From Candidatus Latescibacterota bacterium (GTDB lineage: Bacteria; Krumholzibacteriota; Krumholzibacteriia; Krumholzibacteriales; WJIX01): a DNA stretch of 11,248 nt. The translations under genes were made by a program, and so were the position numbers. The notes beneath the pieces were generated by a model. The model searched no databases. It worked only from the letters and a program-made list of their open reading frames with translations, and had not been told where the DNA came from. The DNA is taken from NCBI GenBank assembly GCA_030621255.1, contig JAUXHZ010000012.1:1-11248 (forward strand), written 5' to 3'. Below, one piece after another: positions 1 through 8,278 of this stretch (position 1 is its first letter; the number at the start of each line of letters is the position of its first letter).

Positions 1-1
1 T

Positions 2-481
2 TTTCTTGAGTCCAAAATAAACGTTTCGTATAATATTTGTCTGTTGCTTTCAGCGGTAGTCCTCTTTGCCGGAACCATTATACTCTTCAATTTTGTTGCT
101 CTGTGGTTAAAAAAGTTAGTTAATATGACAATTCTGGGGCCTTTCGATAGAATTATGGGCGGTTTCTTTGGAGCAATTAAAGGAGTATTGATTACTAGCC
201 TGATTCTTGTTGTTATTAGTAGTCTTCCCGTTTCGGAAAGTTTCAAGAAAGATCTGGAAGAAGATCGTCTTGTCTCCTTGGTTAAACCGGTATTGCCTGT
301 GCTTTTCGACATGATAATTTCTATTGGACATGAAGAACTCGATTTTGACAAAATTGTGCGTTCTAAAAAGCATTTAATGGAAAAAAATAAAAATAGGATT
401 GAAGAAATAAAGAACAGTTATGATAAAAAGAAAAAGAAAATCAGAGAAAAGGTCCCTGGAACAGATCTTCTACAATTATAA
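2..481 (+). CDS. CvpA family membrane protein, 3' part (5' end outside window)
   Basis: The reading frame is open from base 2 to the TAA at 479-481, giving 159 visible residues with no start in view. A TTG at 44 is only an internal codon, because coding-like sequence continues in frame upstream of it. Two hydrophobic segments are visible, at about residues 11-36 and 52-77. The second carries a DRIMGGFFGAIKG motif, which resembles the Gly-rich 'GallGllKG' signature of CvpA (colicin V production) proteins. A Lys/Glu-rich, probably helical cytoplasmic tail follows. About 50 N-terminal residues with further membrane helices are presumably missing. CvpA proteins are integral inner-membrane proteins whose biochemical role is poorly defined. 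A cvpA-like gene also lies close to mutS2 in Bacillus (yshB, polX, mutSB), which supports the call. The 33-base gap to mutS2 suggests co-transcription. Confidence 0.8.
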   Translation, partial: FLESKINVSYNICLLLSAVVLFAGTIILFNFVALWLKKLVNMTILGPFDRIMGGFFGAIKGVLITSLILVVISSLPVSESFKKDLEEDRLVSLVKPVLPVLFDMIISIGHEELDFDKIVRSKKHLMEKNKNRIEEIKNSYDKKKKKIREKVPGTDLLQL

Positions 482-514
482 TTTCAATAAAATAAACCTA
501 AGGAATAAGCAGTT

Positions 515-2899
515 GTGAACACTTCGCTCATGGAAGAAGAATTATTTCACACATCCGGAAAACTGGAATTTGACTCTGTGCTTAAAATCATTGCCGGTTA
601 CGCGGAATCGGAAAAGGCAATGGAAACAATAAATTCGATAAGACCTCTGCAATCCACGGAGGAAATCGAACGGCACCAGAATGAAATAGTAGAATTAGTA
701 ACTCTTCAGGAGATCGGTAAAGACTTGCCGATTGCCGGCTGGAAAGATAGCAGAGATATTTTAAAAGAAATAGCCGTTCAAGGAACTATAGTTGAAAACA
801 AAAAGATGGTTCAAATCGCCAAAGCTGAGAATCAAGTTGCAAGGGTTAAGGAGTATTTTCTTAAAAACGTAGAGAATTCTCATCTTCTTAACCGTTATTC
901 ACGAAAACTTATTATTCATGAAGAACTTGCCGCCAAGATATTGTCGATAATTGGAGACGATTACGAAGTTGTTGACAGCGCCAGTAAAAGCCTTTCCAAA
1001 TTACGAAGAGAAATCAGAAGTGTTCAGAAGTCTCTGAGAAGAAAGTTTGCTGATTTTGCGAATGACAGGGGTAAAGGAGATGGGCGGGAGTTTGTAACTG
1101 TACGTGGAAACAGGTATGTAGTATCCATTTCCAGAAACAACGCCTCTAATATAAAAGGTATTGTGCATCATGAAAGTGGCAGTGGCGCGTCACTTTTTAT
1201 TGAACCGTTTGAACTTGTCGAAAACAACAACAGGCTAGAAGCTCTTTTTCAGGATGAGAAGAAAGAGATAATCAGAATATTGAGAGAGGTAACCAATAAT
1301 ATTTATGGAAACCGTGAAAATCTTGTGGAAAACCAGAATATTTTGGGCCGGTTTGATGTTATAAACGCTTTGGCAAGATTTGCGCACCAGTTTCAGAGCT
1401 GCAAACCGAAGCATTCTTCAAATGGCCAATTGATTCTAAGAGGAGCAAGACACCCTCTGCTTCAGAGACAACTCGAAGAAGATAACAGAATAGGCAAAAT
1501 TGTAGGTCTTGATCTTGAGGCCGATAGAGATCTTAAGGTTATAGTAATTTCCGGTCCCAATGCCGGCGGCAAGACTGTGGTACTTAAGACGATAGGACTG
1601 ATTATTTTAATGGATCGTTCAGGGTTGCTGGTTCCTGCTATGGCCGGTACGACAATTCCAAATTATAAAAATGTGCTTGTTGATATAGGTGATGATCAGT
1701 CCATAAAGAAATCACTCAGTACATTTTCGTCAAGAGTGTTACGAATAAAAAGGATATTAAGTATTGCCGACAGCAACACAATTGTAATTATTGATGAGAT
1801 AGGGGATGGAACATCTCATGAAGAAGGGGAGGCAATCGCCGAGGCAGTATTGGCAAAATTAAAGGATATTTGCGGCAGGGTTGTTGTTACTACTCATTTT
1901 ACTGGTTTAAAAGGTTGGGCGCATGAAGAAAACGGGGTTATTAACGCCACTCTGGAGTTTGATTCCGTTAATTTAAAACCATTGTACAAAATGAAGTTTG
2001 GTGTGCCTGGAAGAAGCTGGGGCCTTGAAACAGCACGCCGGCTTGGTTTAAGCGAAAATCTTGTAAGAACGGCGGGGAACAAACTTGACAATTCAGCACA
2101 CGATTTGGAAGGGTTGTTGTCCTATCTGGAAGAGAAACGGCAGCTGCTCGAAAAAAGTTTAAGTGAATCCAGAATTAAGCAGGAAAGATTGGCTGATCTG
2201 GCTGCGGATTACGGTAAACAGCTTGATGATTTGAATAAAAATATGGAGAAATATAAGAGGGAAGCAAGGAGTGAGGCCCTGAAGGTTGTTTCTGAAGCGA
2301 GAGCAGGTATAGAAAAGCTTGTGAATGATATTCGAACAGCGCAGGCGGATAAAAAATCAATAAAAAGAGCTAAAGACCAGATTGCGAAAAGAAAACAACT
2401 GCTCGAAGAAAAGGTGAAAAAAAGTGAAGAATTTCAATATATCTTGCCTGGTGAAGTAAAGCCGGGGCAGTGGGTGAAAATTGTGAGTTTGGATAAGGGA
2501 GCCAGGGTGATTTCCGTAAGCGAGTCCGATAAGGTGTTTGTGGAGCTTGAAGGCGGAATCAAGGTGGAAACAAGTATGCAAGATCTTCTTCCAATAAAAG
2601 AAAAGGAAAGAAAAAGCAGTAGGCGGAAGATCAATTGGATTGCTTCAGCGGAACCGGTTTACCCTGAAATTATGATCAGGGGGCTTGAAAGGGTTGAAGC
2701 GCTTGAAATGACTGACCACCTCATTGACCGGGCTGTTCTTCAGGGGCTCAGCAGTGTAAGAATAATCCATGGTATAGGACAAGGGATACTTAAACGTGCG
2801 GTGTATAATAAATTAAGAAATGATCCGCGTGTTAAGGATATTCATCCGGGTGAAGCGGCGATTGGAGGGGATGGTGTTGCAATAGTAGAGTTAAAATAA
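515..2899 (+). CDS. mutS2: MutS2 (MutSB) ATPase with C-terminal Smr domain
   Basis: This 794-residue protein is close to the usual MutS2 length of about 780-790. MutS2 is a MutS paralogue without the mismatch-recognition domains. It is known for limiting recombination and, in Bacillus, for sensing and splitting collided ribosomes. Domains in order: an N-terminal lever/clamp region (about 1-320); an ABC-type ATPase with Walker A GPNAGGKT at 347-354 and Walker B IVIIDEIGDGT around D427-E428; a charged coiled coil (about 515-640); a KOW-like segment (about 645-692); and an Smr domain (about 716-794) with an HGIGQG loop at 752-757. In the Smr domain the usual LDLRG reads IMIRG (719-723), so the Asp is absent. 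The GTG start at 515 is chosen because AAGGA at 500-504 lies 10 bases upstream; the ATG at 530 is too far from it. The gene follows cvpA by 33 bases and precedes dnaG by 84. Confidence 0.95.
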   Translation: MNTSLMEEELFHTSGKLEFDSVLKIIAGYAESEKAMETINSIRPLQSTEEIERHQNEIVELVTLQEIGKDLPIAGWKDSRDILKEIAVQGTIVENKKMVQIAKAENQVARVKEYFLKNVENSHLLNRYSRKLIIHEELAAKILSIIGDDYEVVDSASKSLSKLRREIRSVQKSLRRKFADFANDRGKGDGREFVTVRGNRYVVSISRNNASNIKGIVHHESGSGASLFIEPFELVENNNRLEALFQDEKKEIIRILREVTNNIYGNRENLVENQNILGRFDVINALARFAHQFQSCKPKHSSNGQLILRGARHPLLQRQLEEDNRIGKIVGLDLEADRDLKVIVISGPNAGGKTVVLKTIGLIILMDRSGLLVPAMAGTTIPNYKNVLVDIGDDQSIKKSLSTFSSRVLRIKRILSIADSNTIVIIDEIGDGTSHEEGEAIAEAVLAKLKDICGRVVVTTHFTGLKGWAHEENGVINATLEFDSVNLKPLYKMKFGVPGRSWGLETARRLGLSENLVRTAGNKLDNSAHDLEGLLSYLEEKRQLLEKSLSESRIKQERLADLAADYGKQLDDLNKNMEKYKREARSEALKVVSEARAGIEKLVNDIRTAQADKKSIKRAKDQIAKRKQLLEEKVKKSEEFQYILPGEVKPGQWVKIVSLDKGARVISVSESDKVFVELEGGIKVETSMQDLLPIKEKERKSSRRKINWIASAEPVYPEIMIRGLERVEALEMTDHLIDRAVLQGLSSVRIIHGIGQGILKRAVYNKLRNDPRVKDIHPGEAAIGGDGVAIVELK

Positions 2900-2983
2900 T
2901 TATACCATTTCTTTCTTGTGTTAGTGTTCTTTTCTTTAATATTTGTTGAGGATTGCAATTTATACCGGTGGTGATTGAGGTAG

Positions 2984-4750
2984 ATGATTCCGGAAGAGAA
3001 AATAAATGATATTCGTGATAGAACCGATATTGTTGATCTGATTGGCTCCGTGCTTGATTTGAAGAGAACCGGCACCAATTTTAAGGCTCTTTGCCCCTTT
3101 CACGGCGAAAAAACCCCCAGCTTTGTTGTGAGCCCTGATAAACAGATTTATCATTGTTTTGGATGTGGAAAAGGGGGAAATGTTTTTAGTTTTCTCATGG
3201 AATATGAAGGTGTCAGCTTTGTGGAAGCTGTAAGAAAACTTGCGGCTAACCTTGGAATTGATATTGACAAGTATATGAAAAAGGGAGAAGGCCGCAAGAA
3301 ACTTGATCCATATTACAATGCAATCGATTTTGTCGGGAAATATTACAAACGGATGTTATCGGAAGCCGCCGGCAGCAAAGATGCCTTGGAATATCTCAAA
3401 AAGAGGGGGGTAGACGATAATTTGATTAACGAATTTCATATCGGTTTTGCACCCTCAGGATGGGATAATTTATATAAAGCTGCATCTGAGGCTGGTTTAT
3501 CAAGAGAAATTCTTTCGAAATTAAGATTGGTGATGCGAAGCAGGAGCGGGAGTGGATACCGGGACTATTTTCGAAATAGAATAATTTATCCAATATATAC
3601 TCTATCGGATAGAATGGTTGGTTTTGCCGGAAGGGTTCTCGACAAGTCGGAACCTAAATATCTTAATACTACGGAAAGTCCTGTCTATTCAAAAGGAAAA
3701 ATTCTTTACGGGCTGAATCAATCTAAAAAATATATCCGCAAATCCAGAACTGCATTATTGGTTGAGGGTTATATGGATTTTTTAATGCTCTGGAAAGCTG
3801 GTTTCAGGAATGTTTGTGCTGTTTGCGGAACTTCTTTTACAACTGATCAGGCGCGATTACTTGCAAGATACGCAAAACGTGTTTATATTATCAATGATGG
3901 TGACAGGGCAGGTATGCTGGCGGCTGTAAAGTCAGCGGACCAGTTACTAATAGAAAGCATTACAGTTAAGATTGCTGTTTTGCCTCAGGGTGAGGATCCG
4001 GATAGCTACATAGTGAAGGCTGGGGCGGATTCCTTTCGCGAGTTACTGGAATTTGCTGACGATTACTTTTTATATCTAAGCAAGGTTTCCAGGAAAGGGA
4101 TAGATCAGAGATCACGTAAAAGCAAGATTGTTAAACACTTAATTGATTCTGTTTCACATGTTCGTGACCGGGTAGACAGGGAATTGTACCTGCAGGAGAT
4201 ATCAGATCTCTTCAGAATTCCCTTAGAGGATCTTCGGGCAGGGATAAAGCCGAAAAAGCGAGGAAAGAAAAAGATAGAAATAGAAACTTCGTTTAATGAT
4301 AAAGTAAGTGAGAATCAAAGACTGTTATTTAGTTTTGGATTGAAAAAGAAGAGTTACGCAGAAAGGATTATTGATAATCTTCTGGAGGATGATCTTGAGG
4401 GTGAAGTTTTCAGGGATTACTATCGGGATTTTAAGAGAGCAGTTAAAGATGGAGTAGACCTGAACAGCGCAGAGTTTTTTGGGAGATTCAAGGACCCCGT
4501 ACTATCAGAGATGGCAACGCAGATTGCGTTTGTGAAGTTGCCGCCGGGTCCGGTTGAAAAATTGCTGGATGATACATTGCTCTGGCTGAAACGCTTGGCT
4601 CTCCGACGGGAAATGGTAATGATGAAGGAGAGGATTGACCAGCTTCACTCGGCCTCGGGAACTGGAAATTCTGCCGAGGAGATTGAAATTGCTGAAGCGT
4701 ATCGAAAGGTGGCAAGGGAGCTTGGAAAACTTGGGTTGCAAGGAGGGTGA
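2984..4750 (+). CDS. dnaG: DNA primase DnaG
   Basis: DnaG makes the short RNA primers for leading and lagging strands and works with the replicative helicase DnaB. The 588 residues match the family length (E. coli 581). The CHC2 zinc finger is intact: C37-X2-H40-X17-C58-X2-C61. The catalytic core and Toprim domain follow, with E261 in VEGYMD, D305 and D307 in NDGDRAG, and D338 and D340 in EDPDSY. These correspond to the metal-binding acidic residues of E. coli DnaG. Residues from about 445 onward form the variable C-terminal helicase-interaction domain. The ATG at 2984 is the first possible start, because an in-frame TAG (2981-2983) directly precedes it. The closest SD-like GAGGT (2977-2981) is only 2 bases away, so the GGTGGTGA around 2967 may be what the ribosome uses. 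The gene sits upstream of rpoD as in many bacteria, but without rpsU. Confidence 0.97.
   Translation: MIPEEKINDIRDRTDIVDLIGSVLDLKRTGTNFKALCPFHGEKTPSFVVSPDKQIYHCFGCGKGGNVFSFLMEYEGVSFVEAVRKLAANLGIDIDKYMKKGEGRKKLDPYYNAIDFVGKYYKRMLSEAAGSKDALEYLKKRGVDDNLINEFHIGFAPSGWDNLYKAASEAGLSREILSKLRLVMRSRSGSGYRDYFRNRIIYPIYTLSDRMVGFAGRVLDKSEPKYLNTTESPVYSKGKILYGLNQSKKYIRKSRTALLVEGYMDFLMLWKAGFRNVCAVCGTSFTTDQARLLARYAKRVYIINDGDRAGMLAAVKSADQLLIESITVKIAVLPQGEDPDSYIVKAGADSFRELLEFADDYFLYLSKVSRKGIDQRSRKSKIVKHLIDSVSHVRDRVDRELYLQEISDLFRIPLEDLRAGIKPKKRGKKKIEIETSFNDKVSENQRLLFSFGLKKKSYAERIIDNLLEDDLEGEVFRDYYRDFKRAVKDGVDLNSAEFFGRFKDPVLSEMATQIAFVKLPPGPVEKLLDDTLLWLKRLALRREMVMMKERIDQLHSASGTGNSAEEIEIAEAYRKVARELGKLGLQGG
4740..4746 (+). 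promoter_or_regulatory. strong ribosome binding site deciding the rpoD start
   Basis: AAGGAGG lies within the last sense codons of dnaG and is followed by GTGATC. The 13-base stretch is therefore nearly the full complement of a 16S 3' end (AAGGAGGTGATC) with one extra G. It leaves 12 bases to the ATG at 4759 and 9 to an in-frame TTG at 4756. The GTG at 4747 touches it and cannot be the start it serves. The position implies coupling of rpoD translation to dnaG. Confidence 0.75.
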
Positions 4751-4758
4751 TCACTTTG

Positions 4759-6507
4759 ATGAGTAAAGATAATAATGAAGAAATAATCAAGAAGATAAAA
4801 ATAATCTCCAAAGAAAAAGGGTATATCCTCAATGATGAAATTGATTCATTTTTAAGTAGTGATATCAATCCGGAAAATATAGTTAAACTTTATGATAGGT
4901 TAAGTGAGGAAGAAATAGAATATTTTGAGAACGAAGATAAGGCTGTTCTTAAAATACATGCAAAAAATAAAAGGAAAGAGAAAGAAACTAAAAAAACAAC
5001 CCGAATCCAGAAAAGCAGGGTCAAATATGATGATCCGGTACGTATGTACCTGCGGGAAATGGGAAAAGTTCCTCTCCTTGACAGGGAAGGAGAGATTAAG
5101 GTAGCGAAAAAAATTGAATCTGGAAACAAAATGATCTTGTCCGCTCTTTTTGAACTTCCTCTTATGACAGATGAAATTCAAGGTTTTGTTATTAAACTTG
5201 AAGAGGAAGAAATTCGGCTTGATAACGTGATCAAACTGGAAACAGGGGGACTCCATCCGCATTTAGTCGGCAAAAAGGAAATGGGCAAATATGTCACCGT
5301 TATGAAACAAACAATTGAACTCCGCAGGAAAGTTGATGAGTTAAAAACCCTTTTAAATATGAAAGAAAGTAAGGGAAAAACCAAAAAAACAAACGATAAG
5401 CTGAAAGAAACGATTGGTGAACTAAAGAGAAATAGCAAGAAGTTAAAATTGCATCCGAAACAGATTGAAAGAATTGTCGATAAGATCAGACTTTGTTACA
5501 AACAGTTAAAAAATGATTATAAACAAATTGAAGAATACGAAAGATTTGCAGGTATGAACTATACCGAGTTAAACGCAGCGATCAAGATACTAAGCGGTAG
5601 AAGCAGCAAGAAAAAGGAACTCCAGAAAAATCTTAAATGGGAACTGTCGAATCTCAAAGATTTCAAAAAGAAAATTCAGGAACTAAGACGTAGAATAAGA
5701 ACGATAGAGAAAGAAAAAAATGCAGATTATGAATTGCTGAAGACAGTTGTGAAAAAGATAAACAAAGGTGAATTAAGAGCTGAGAGGGCAAAACAGAATA
5801 TGATAGAAGCCAATGTCAGGCTCGTTATTTCAATTGCTAAGCGTTACACTAATCGAGGGCTTGAATTTCTGGATCTTATTCAGGAAGGTAACAGCGGGTT
5901 AATGCGGGCAGTCGAGAAATTTAATTACAGGAAAGGGTATAAATTCAGCACGTATGCTACCTGGTGGATCAGGCAGGCAATTACAAGATCGATAGCAGAT
6001 CAGGCAAGAACAATAAGAGTTCCTGTGCATATGATCGAAGCTATTAATAAGGTTTCAAGGACCAGGCGTGAACTTCTGCAGATTTTTGGCCGTGCACCGA
6101 CCGCTGAAGAAGTAGCAAAAAAACTGGATTATCCAATTCAGAAAGTTAAAAGTGTTATGAAGGCAAGTGTAGAACCGATTTCTCTCGATCGTCCGGTCGG
6201 TGATGATGATGACAGCAAGTTGAGTGACTTTATTGAAGACGAAGAATCGATATCACCCGATAGAAGCGCGGCACATTCTATGTTGACTGATCAAGTCGCG
6301 AGAGTTCTTGCGACATTAACTCCGAGAGAAGAAAAGGTTATAAGATTGAGGTTTGGACTTGGTGACGGAACGCCGAGAACACTTGAAGAAGTCGGTAAAA
6401 TATTCAAGGTAACGCGGGAAAGAGTAAGACAGATTGAGGCAAAGGCTCTCCGCAAATTAACTCATCCGAGCCGAAGCAGAAAACTGCAGGGTTATATCGA
6501 TGTGTAA
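4759..6507 (+). CDS. rpoD: primary RNA polymerase sigma factor (sigma-70/RpoD)
   Basis: This is the housekeeping sigma factor that directs RNA polymerase to -35/-10 promoters. With the ATG at 4759 it has 582 residues. Region 1.1 is the acidic N-terminal part (about 1-65). Region 1.2 begins at D92 ([11 protein letters not shown]). A long Lys/Glu-rich non-conserved region, mostly coiled coil, fills about 130-345. Region 2 runs from M348 ([11 protein letters not shown]) and includes the aromatic [13 protein letters not shown] stretch and the region 2.4 helix ending in RTIRVPVHM (417-425). Region 3 follows. Region 4 starts near L520 ([15 protein letters not shown]), with the -35-reading helix-turn-helix at about 541-567 ([17 protein letters not shown]). 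Region 1.1 plus complete regions 2-4 mark a primary rather than alternative sigma. ATG 4759 was preferred over GTG 4747, which abuts the Shine-Dalgarno; TTG 4756 remains possible. The gene starts 8 bases after the dnaG stop. Confidence 0.97.
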   Translation: MSKDNNEEIIKKIKIISKEKGYILNDEIDSFLSSDINPENIVKLYDRLSEEEIEYFENEDKAVLKIHAKNKRKEKETKKTTRIQKSRVKYDDPVRMYLREMGKVPLLDREGEIKVAKKIESGNKMILSALFELPLMTDEIQGFVIKLEEEEIRLDNVIKLETGGLHPHLVGKKEMGKYVTVMKQTIELRRKVDELKTLLNMKESKGKTKKTNDKLKETIGELKRNSKKLKLHPKQIERIVDKIRLCYKQLKNDYKQIEEYERFAGMNYTELNAAIKILSGRSSKKKELQKNLKWELSNLKDFKKKIQELRRRIRTIEKEKNADYELLKTVVKKINKGELRAERAKQNMIEANVRLVISIAKRYTNRGLEFLDLIQEGNSGLMRAVEKFNYRKGYKFSTYATWWIRQAITRSIADQARTIRVPVHMIEAINKVSRTRRELLQIFGRAPTAEEVAKKLDYPIQKVKSVMKASVEPISLDRPVGDDDDSKLSDFIEDEESISPDRSAAHSMLTDQVARVLATLTPREEKVIRLRFGLGDGTPRTLEEVGKIFKVTRERVRQIEAKALRKLTHPSRSRKLQGYIDV

Positions 6508-6577
6508 ATATTAAAAAATGGGTTTTGTGTGGAGCAAATGTCATTATCTATGAAAGGGATCGAATCCTACAAAAGTG

Positions 6578-6606
6578 TTGATTAATAAATTATCAAATGT
6601 TAGATT
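6578..6606 (+). promoter_or_regulatory. possible sigma-70 promoter for the tRNA gene
   Basis: TTGATT (6578-6583) and TAGATT (6601-6606) are separated by 17 bases, and each matches 4 of 6 consensus positions. A transcript would start near 6613, leaving a 5' leader of about 23 nt before the tRNA. In an AT-rich intergenic stretch this can arise by chance. Read-through from rpoD is the alternative, and I see no terminator hairpin between the two genes. Confidence 0.3.
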
Positions 6607-6635
6607 GACTGCTAAACAAATTAGAAATAGATAAA

Positions 6636-6710
6636 GGGCCCATAGCTCAGTGGTAGAGCTCCCGGCTCATAACCGGTCGGTCGCAGGTTCAAATCCTGCT
6701 GGGCCCACCA
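6636..6710 (+). tRNA. tRNA with CAU anticodon (tRNA-Ile2 or elongator tRNA-Met)
   Basis: A full cloverleaf can be folded by hand. The acceptor stem GGGCCCA (6636-6642) pairs with 6700-6706. The D stem is GCTC/GAGC with a 7-base loop. The anticodon arm is 6661-6677 with loop CTCATAA (6666-6672), and the anticodon CAT is at 6668-6670. The variable loop has 5 bases. The T stem GCAGG/CCTGC carries loop TTCAAAT. CCA is encoded (6708-6710). G1-C72 pairing and the D arm rule out initiator tRNA-fMet. The GGCTCATAACC anticodon arm and GGTCG variable region resemble tRNA-Ile2, whose C34 is converted to lysidine by TilS, but elongator Met cannot be excluded from sequence alone. The first anticodon-stem pair (6661-6677) is a C-U mismatch, which is unusual. 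Confidence 0.93.
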
Positions 6711-6931
6711 GATTTCCTCCTTTTTCTAACTCTATTACCCAAACGAAGATAAACCGTGATTGGTCTAAAGATTGCTAATTTCAATATCGTGTAATATTTA
6801 TCGTTCTTGAAATTGGATACTATCTGGCTATCTGCATAATATGCAACGTGTTATGGGTTCAGGCAATCAATTTCAGGGTTAATCTTATGTTGCATCTTTG
6901 ATATGTTGAAATTGCAGCTTTGGAGGCGACA
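6711..6931. other. 221-base intergenic region upstream of the YCF48-like gene
   Basis: No gene or open frame worth reporting lies here. A CATAAT (6835-6840) with TTGGAT (6813-6818) 16 bases upstream could be a weak promoter for the YCF48-like gene. ATGCAAC (6841-6847) recurs inverted as GTTGCAT (6889-6895), a 7-base dyad 41 bases apart that may be chance. No Rho-independent terminator is visible after the tRNA. Confidence 0.3.
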
Positions 6932-7993
6932 ATGAGTAATAAAACAAGAAACATCCTTCTTGCAATTATGATAATAATCTTTATCTATTTTGAAATTCAT
7001 TCATGCTCGGAAAATAATGTGACTATTCCTGAAGAAGATCCGAGCGAGGTTGAAAATGTATTGTATAATGCTAACAGCATATTTTTTATTGATCGGGATA
7101 GCGGCTGGATTGCCGGGCAGGAAGGCACTGTTGCCAGGACAACTGACGGCGGTGAGAATTGGATTGGAAGCAAAGTTGACAGCGTTGATTTTAAGGGTAT
7201 CTATTTTATGAACTGCAATTATGGTTGGATTGTTGGAAAAGAGGGAAGGATATACAGAACTGATAATGGGGGGATAACATGGGTGCCGGTACCCTTTAAC
7301 GGTTTTCCCGGTGAGGTTTTCTACGATGTTAAATTTATTAATGAGTTATTGGGGTTTGTACTTGGAAATCAAGGAGTCTATAGAACTGATAATGGGGGTT
7401 TAAACTGGCAGAATAACTGGATTCCTGTTGTTCAAGAGCGTAACGCGTGGGGTATGAGTGTAATTGATTCAAGTCAGACCTTTTTGCTTGGAAGCCGATT
7501 TAATGAATCTGATCCGGAAATTATGTATGAAACAAAAGACAGCGGCAAGAGTTGGGAAACGATTGAAGGGACAAACTGGTCAGTTTTAAAAGGGGTTTTT
7601 ACGATCTGTTTCGTAAACGCAAATACAGGTTGGGGAGGGGGAGAGGTTCTTTTAAAGACAAACGACGGTGGTAAAACCTGGTTATCTCAACTGGAAAACG
7701 TGGAGATTAGACGATTCTTCTTCAAAAATGAAATGATTGGGTTCGCGGTGGGTAATGATAAAATTATCAGAACGGTAGATGGGGGAAACAATTGGATTGA
7801 AATTATCGCTGGAGATGAAAAAATAGTTGATATGAGGGATATCTATTTTGTTGATGATGACTGCGGCTGGATTGCAGGAAGAGGGAGGGAGGAAGTAATT
7901 GATGGTATTTTGCATAGTTATTCAATTGTTATGAAAACAGTGGATGGGGGTGGGAATTGGACCGTGAGGGAACTTCCCTGGAAAAAGAATTAA
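6932..7993 (+). CDS. YCF48-like seven-repeat beta-propeller, probable lipoprotein
   Basis: The 353-residue product has an N-terminal hydrophobic segment (about 8-20) after basic residues and ends in I-H-S-C25, which fits a type II (lipoprotein) signal with His at -2 as an imperfect lipobox. If correct, the protein is membrane-anchored outside the cytoplasm. The mature part contains seven repeats, each ending in an Asp-box-like T-x-D-x-G-x-x-W: residues 70-77, 110-117, 152-159, 201-208, 243-250, 281-288 and 336-343. Most are preceded by a G-W/F-x-x-G strand. This is the YCF48/BNR pattern, and seven copies suggest one closed seven-bladed propeller. YCF48 of plants and cyanobacteria helps assemble photosystem II, but no photosynthesis gene is present here, so only the fold is transferable. 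The ATG at 6932 has GGAGG (6922-6926) 5 bases upstream; an in-frame TTG at 6920 lacks support. The ligand or partner is unknown. Confidence 0.82.
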   Translation: MSNKTRNILLAIMIIIFIYFEIHSCSENNVTIPEEDPSEVENVLYNANSIFFIDRDSGWIAGQEGTVARTTDGGENWIGSKVDSVDFKGIYFMNCNYGWIVGKEGRIYRTDNGGITWVPVPFNGFPGEVFYDVKFINELLGFVLGNQGVYRTDNGGLNWQNNWIPVVQERNAWGMSVIDSSQTFLLGSRFNESDPEIMYETKDSGKSWETIEGTNWSVLKGVFTICFVNANTGWGGGEVLLKTNDGGKTWLSQLENVEIRRFFFKNEMIGFAVGNDKIIRTVDGGNNWIEIIAGDEKIVDMRDIYFVDDDCGWIAGRGREEVIDGILHSYSIVMKTVDGGGNWTVRELPWKKN

Positions 7994-8077
7994 CATATAA
8001 TTAATGTACACTATTAATATGGAGCTTCTTTCAGGATAAAAATACAAAGATGATTAAAAAAATATTTAAAAAATATA

Positions 8078-8106
8078 TTGACCTGACATCCCAATATTTG
8101 TAGAAT
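8078..8106 (+). promoter_or_regulatory. sigma-70-type promoter
   Basis: TTGACC (8078-8083) and TAGAAT (8101-8106) each match 5 of 6 consensus bases and are exactly 17 bases apart, the best promoter in the window. Transcription would begin near 8113. It lies 85 bases after the YCF48-like gene and drives either a short RNA ending at 8253 or the zinc-ribbon/RNase HI operon, or both. Confidence 0.6.
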
Positions 8107-8112
8107 GTTTCA

Positions 8113-8253
8113 TTTAGGTTTTGAAGAGTGGATTTATAGGTATGTCAGATTCGACCGGAATAATAGGAAAGAAAAAGAATATTATATTTTATTGTCGAGT
8201 CTCTAAGACTTACAGGTTTTTAATATCTACACCTCCTTACGGGAGGTTTTTTT
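8113..8253 (+). ncRNA. candidate small RNA or attenuated 5' leader
   Basis: The unit is bounded by the promoter at 8078-8106 and the terminator at 8231-8253, giving about 140 nt. Most of it folds by hand into one long imperfect stem. GTGGAT (8128-8133) pairs with ATCTAC (8225-8230). GTATGTC (8140-8146) pairs with GACTTAC (8207-8213) around one T-T mismatch. AGATTCGAC (8147-8155) pairs with GTCGAGTCT (8194-8202) with one G-U. ATAATA (8160-8165) pairs with TATTAT (8180-8185) under a 14-base purine loop. A rod-like shape of this size is reminiscent of 6S RNA, but I see no clear central bubble and do not claim that family. A 44-codon frame from ATG 8142 to TAA 8274-8276 also crosses it, so a translated leader is an alternative. 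The exact 5' end is inferred from the -10 box. Confidence 0.35.
8231..8253 (+). terminator. Rho-independent terminator (or attenuator)
   Basis: ACCTCC (8231-8236) pairs perfectly with GGAGGT (8242-8247) around a 5-base loop, and seven T residues (8247-8253) follow. The structure lies only 25 bases before the start of the zinc-ribbon gene, so it either ends the upstream short transcript or attenuates the downstream operon. The stem is short (6 pairs) but GC-rich for this sequence. Confidence 0.7.
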
Positions 8254-8278
8254 ATGGTTTGTTGAAAGGTGAATAAAT

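Noticed and set aside
4747..4758. GTG at 4747 as the rpoD start, overlapping the dnaG stop as GTGA.
   Set aside because: It abuts the AAGGAGG ribosome-binding site with no spacing. ATG 4759 (or TTG 4756) fits the site.
4488..4868. A 126-codon open frame on the - strand across the dnaG-rpoD junction.
   Set aside because: It runs antisense to two firmly identified genes, has no recognisable domain, and its residue composition is that expected of a reverse-strand shadow.
5150..5800. The long Lys/Glu-rich stretch inside rpoD, considered as an inserted foreign domain.
   Set aside because: Primary sigma factors commonly have a variable non-conserved region between 1.2 and 2.1. Coiled-coil content and size are within that expectation.
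6605..6633. TTGACT with TAGATA 17 bases downstream, considered as a tRNA promoter.
   Set aside because: The -10 match is only 3 of 6, and the start would fall inside the tRNA (6636 onward).
7994..8021. An AT-rich dyad (CATAT and ATTAAT elements) just after the YCF48-like gene, considered as a terminator.
   Set aside because: Pairing needs a bulge, it is almost all A-T, and no T-run follows.
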